From: an uncultured Pseudomonadota bacterium
GTDB lineage: Bacteria > Myxococcota_A > UBA796 > SXON01
Assembly (NCBI GenBank): GCA_903875225.1
Contig: CAIQVJ010000008.1
Location: 1 to 64,000 of the forward strand
DNA: 64,000 bases
Direction of reading: 5' to 3'
Every line of letters starts with the position of its first letter. Within the stretch, counting starts at the first letter, position 1. Of the stretch, positions 61,281-64,000 are shown in pieces. The notes below the pieces were generated by a model that was given only the letters and a program-made list of their open reading frames with translations, searched no databases and was not told the DNA's origin. The position numbers and the translations under genes are program-made.

Positions 61281-63572
61281 TCAGGGCTCGGTCTCTGTGA
61301 CAGGGAGGTACAGCGATGTGAAGAGGAGGTCGTAGGCCGTGAGCACGCTGCCCTCCGGACAGACGATGGCGTTCGGCACGCCGCTCAGGTCCGGATCCTG
61401 GAGCGGCTCGAGGTCGGTGCACCGCTGCTGGAGCAGATCCGTGCCGTTGCCCGACCAGGAGTTGGCCTCGAGCGAGGCGGAGGCTGCATCCAGCAGCACC
61501 GCGACCTCGCTGGCGCCCTCGAAGGTGTTGCCCGACAGCAACAGCCCGCCCGCCTCGCCCCATGCCGTGACACCGTTCTCGGCAAAGACGGAGTTTCCAT
61601 GGAGCGTGTGGGAGCCGCTCGGAACGCCCAGGCCCCCGGAGACCGAGCTTTGCTCGATCTCGTAGAATCCCTGTCCGTCCAGCCACACGCCGGCGTAGGG
61701 ATGGGGGCCGATCTCGCAGTCCACGACGGAGAGCGTGGAGACGCCGAAGGTTGCGTTTGCGTAGATGCCGAGACCGCCACCCCACTCCTCGTCCGCGACG
61801 TTGCCGGTGATGCTCGTGCCCCTGAGCGAGATGGTGCCGCCCAGGGCCACGGCGCCTGCGAACCGGTTGTCGGTGAGTGAGGAGTCCTCGAGCTCGAGGA
61901 CGCCCCCCGCCACCACGTACCCGCCCACGCCCTCGGTCGCCGAGACCTCGCTTCGGAGCAGGTGCACCAGGCCGCCGTCCTGCGCGCCCAGACCGAGTGC
62001 CCCGCCGCTGTCCACGGTCCTGAGGGTGCCCCGCACCGCCGTGTCGACGAGATCCACGACGGTTCCCGCATCGGCCGCTGCCACGCCCACGTTGGAGTTG
62101 GCTTCGAGCGTGCATCGCGTCGCCCGGACCGCTGCTCCGTGGCGGGCCACGATGCCCTGGCCGCCGGTCCCTGCTTCGTCAGAGCGGGTGCGGGAGATCG
62201 AGGTGTCCGTGAGGTCAACGGTGCTTTCGTCCCCATCCGCCAGGACCCCCTCCGCGGTGTTCCCCTCGATGCGACACCCCGTGGCGGCCAGCCACGCTCC
62301 TTCCTGCGCCGCGACGCCGAGCCCGAGCAGCCCATCCGGGCTCGGGACGGTGTCGACGATCACCGTGTCGACGACGGTCACGCTCGTTCCCTGACCGTTG
62401 GCAAACAGGCCGACGGCCGTGTTTCCCTGGACCACGCAGTCGGTCAGGGCCAGCGCCGCTCCGCTCTCCACGTCCAGCCCGAACCCCAGCGAACCCGGGG
62501 CCTCCGGCGTGTTCCACGCCACCCCGGAGGTGTCGAGCTCGACGACCGTGCCGCTGTCGGAGGCGTACACTCCGATGTCGGTGTTGGAGTCGAACCTGGA
62601 CCCTGTGGCGGTGAGCGTGGCGCCTGCCTGCGCGGCTACGCCATAGCCATGATTTTCGATGACCTGCGAATCGACCAGGTGCAGGGTCGTGCCCTCGCCG
62701 GTCGCCATCACGCCGACGTCCGCGCTGCCCTGCACCGTGGACCGGGTGAGGGTCACCGTGGCGCCGCTCTGGGCTTCGATCCCACGCCCCAGGCCGTCCC
62801 GGTTGGGGAGTGTGTCCGATACCGCCGAGTCCACGAACGCGACGGTGGTTCCCGATCCCTCCGCGAACAGCGCTGCCTGGGCGTTGCCATCGAGCACGCA
62901 CCGGGTCGCGGTGAGCACGACGTCGAAGCTGGCGTCGATGCCGACCCCGTCCAGGCCGTTGCGGCTCGGCTGCGTGCGCGACACCCGAACGTCAGTGAGC
63001 GTGAGCGATGCGTTGGTGGCCAGTAGCCCGGTCGAGTCGTTGTCGACGATGTCGGTCGCCGTCAACGTGAGCGCGGCATTCTCCACCCAGAGCCCGCTCG
63101 AGGCCCCGCCGGTCACGGTGAGCCCTTGCACGCGGATCTCCGGGGTGGCGCGACGCGAGTAGATGTCGATCGTTGCCGCTCCGTCGCTCTCGCTGCCGTC
63201 GAGGAACACCAGCTCTCTGCACCTCCCGGCCAGCGTGACGCCATCATGGGTCTGGTCGAGGCTGATCGCCTCGAGGTAGGTGCCGGCCGCCACGGCCACC
63301 AGCCCTCCACCGAGCTCCGCAGCGCGCTCCAGTCCCGCCTGCACCGTCGGGAGCGGGGAGTCCGCCGTGCCGGTGCCCTGGGGGGGAGCCCCGGCATCGA
63401 CATGAACAGTCCCGTCGTCGACCGGCAACGCGCCCCACGTCCCCGTGCCGCAGGCCTCGGGTACACACGTATCCCCGTCGGCGAGCTCGCCCTCGGGGCA
63501 GCCCCCAGGCTGGACCGGAACCGGGGTCCGTGCGGGCTGGCCGCAAGCCGTCAGCAGCATCGCCAGGATCAT
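61281..63572 (-). CDS. Right-handed beta-helix (PbH1) repeat lipoprotein
   Basis: 763 residues. Lipobox in MILAMLLTACGQ, a small Cys-rich region (GCPEGELADGDTCVPEACG) and DSPLPTVQAGLERAAELGGGLVAVAAGTY, the opening used by pectate-lyase-like beta helices. About twenty rungs of the form TATxxxxxGNTxxGVxAxxxGTxVxLxDT follow. The regular Asn/Ser ladders are typical of parallel beta helices, but there is no recognisable lyase active site, so it may bind a surface polysaccharide or act as a rod. TAGGTGG before ATG 63572 supports that start over 63608. Confidence 0.85.
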   Translation of the reverse strand: MILAMLLTACGQPARTPVPVQPGGCPEGELADGDTCVPEACGTGTWGALPVDDGTVHVDAGAPPQGTGTADSPLPTVQAGLERAAELGGGLVAVAAGTYLEAISLDQTHDGVTLAGRCRELVFLDGSESDGAATIDIYSRRATPEIRVQGLTVTGGASSGLWVENAALTLTATDIVDNDSTGLLATNASLTLTDVRVSRTQPSRNGLDGVGIDASFDVVLTATRCVLDGNAQAALFAEGSGTTVAFVDSAVSDTLPNRDGLGRGIEAQSGATVTLTRSTVQGSADVGVMATGEGTTLHLVDSQVIENHGYGVAAQAGATLTATGSRFDSNTDIGVYASDSGTVVELDTSGVAWNTPEAPGSLGFGLDVESGAALALTDCVVQGNTAVGLFANGQGTSVTVVDTVIVDTVPSPDGLLGLGVAAQEGAWLAATGCRIEGNTAEGVLADGDESTVDLTDTSISRTRSDEAGTGGQGIVARHGAAVRATRCTLEANSNVGVAAADAGTVVDLVDTAVRGTLRTVDSGGALGLGAQDGGLVHLLRSEVSATEGVGGYVVAGGVLELEDSSLTDNRFAGAVALGGTISLRGTSITGNVADEEWGGGLGIYANATFGVSTLSVVDCEIGPHPYAGVWLDGQGFYEIEQSSVSGGLGVPSGSHTLHGNSVFAENGVTAWGEAGGLLLSGNTFEGASEVAVLLDAASASLEANSWSGNGTDLLQQRCTDLEPLQDPDLSGVPNAIVCPEGSVLTAYDLLFTSLYLPVTETEP

Positions 63573-63638
63573 GAATCCACCTACCCCGAAGGGACCCCCC
63601 GCTGCCATCCCGGAGCCGGGCGCGGGGGAGCGCTCGCC

Positions 63639-64000
63639 TCACTCCCTGGACAGCGCTCCGCCCTCGAAGGTCCAACGCTCTGCTTCGAAGCCGTCGAAGT
63701 CCGATCCGTCATGCGAGACGAGCAGCACGGGCAGGGCTCGCTCCCGACACAGCCTCGCGACCGCGTTGGCCAGTCGCACGCGGAGGACCCGATCCAGGGC
63801 TGCGAACGGCTCGTCGAGCAGCAACAGGCGGGGCCGGGAGAGCAGGGCGCGGCCCAGGGCCACGCGCTGGCGCTCGCCGCCCGAGAGATTTCGCGGAGAC
63901 CGTTCCAGCAGCGCGGCGAGCCCGAGCTCTGCGGCCAGGGCGGTGACGTCCGAAGCCGAGCTGCGTCCCGAGTAGGACAGGTTGTGCCAAACGTTCAGGT
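63639..64000 (-). CDS. ABC transporter ATP-binding protein (5' part outside window)
   Basis: The last 120 residues of an ABC ATPase; the frame is open to the right window edge. It shows LNVWHNLSYSG, the signature LSGGERQRVALGRALL, Walker B LLLLDEPFAALD, and switch His in VLLVSHDGSDF, ending soon after in FEGGALSRE. The compact end and LxNLxYxxR-like Q-loop region resemble ModC-type molybdate or CcmA-sized importers, but without the N-terminal part and a possible C-terminal domain the substrate cannot be given. Confidence 0.85.
   Translation of the reverse strand, partial: LNVWHNLSYSGRSSASDVTALAAELGLAALLERSPRNLSGGERQRVALGRALLSRPRLLLLDEPFAALDRVLRVRLANAVARLCRERALPVLLVSHDGSDFDGFEAERWTFEGGALSRE

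Overview
The window is a very GC-rich stretch (roughly 70% by eye) from a Gram-negative bacterium, most likely an uncultured member of the Myxococcota. The evidence is lpxC (an outer membrane), many lipoproteins with very short lipobox signals, acidic Asp/Thr stalks, several C-termini shaped like the myxobacterial Cys-plus-helix-plus-Arg sorting signal, MopE-like and DUF4215 cysteine repeats, and sigma-54 activator plus promoter signals. No rRNA, tRNA, insertion sequence, prophage or CRISPR array was seen. The DNA is densely coding with many 4-base start/stop overlaps. The first gene and the last gene run off the window.

Layout. 1-8.8 kb: a truncated thrombospondin-type-3 repeat surface protein, a small lipoprotein, aspartate-semialdehyde dehydrogenase, a coupled trio of acyl dehydratase, retinol-saturase-like FAD oxidoreductase and beta-ketoacyl synthase, and two coupled lipoproteins with acidic stalks. 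8.8-11.9 kb (minus strand): ruvC-ruvA-ruvB followed by lpxC. 12-14.1 kb: a degenerate phosphoesterase-like secreted protein and a lipoprotein. 14.2-19.5 kb: a complete sulfate ABC operon (binding lipoprotein, two permeases, ATPase) ending in its own sigma-54 activator gene. A canonical -24/-12 promoter and upstream palindromes lie in front of it, so the operon probably regulates itself.

19.5-29 kb: a KirBac-type potassium channel, a lipin-like HAD lipoprotein, an S9 peptidase divergent from a GH9 cellulase-like lipoprotein, a predicted outer-membrane protein, a dinucleotide-binding oxidoreductase, a 51-bp tandem hairpin repeat, and an FG-GAP surface protein. 29-40 kb: a beta-hydroxyacid dehydrogenase, an M3 oligopeptidase, class II DAHP synthase and a 1951-residue DUF4011/SF1-helicase/Vsr-like nuclease protein, the strongest candidate here for a genome-defence system. 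40-45 kb: an SDR, a small DUF4079-like membrane protein, a pilin-like lipoprotein, an MltA-like protein, a beta-lactamase-fold lipoprotein, Bcp peroxiredoxin, a VF530 protein and a START-like protein.

45-53.4 kb: a SulP transporter, a two-component system with a DUF2231-like membrane protein, a divergent operon of YceI protein, monoheme outer-membrane protein and monoheme/EF-hand protein, and a chromate transporter. 53.6-64 kb: mostly secreted proteins (lipoproteins, subtilase with a coupled lipoprotein, EEP nuclease/phosphatase-like protein, alpha/beta hydrolase, beta-helix lipoprotein), plus an SDR, MsrB and a partial ABC ATPase.

Two themes run through the window. One is an unusually rich cell-surface repertoire built on the same acidic tethers and C-terminal anchors. 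The other is duplicated sulfate uptake (ABC and SulP), with loosely similar palindromes upstream of both systems.
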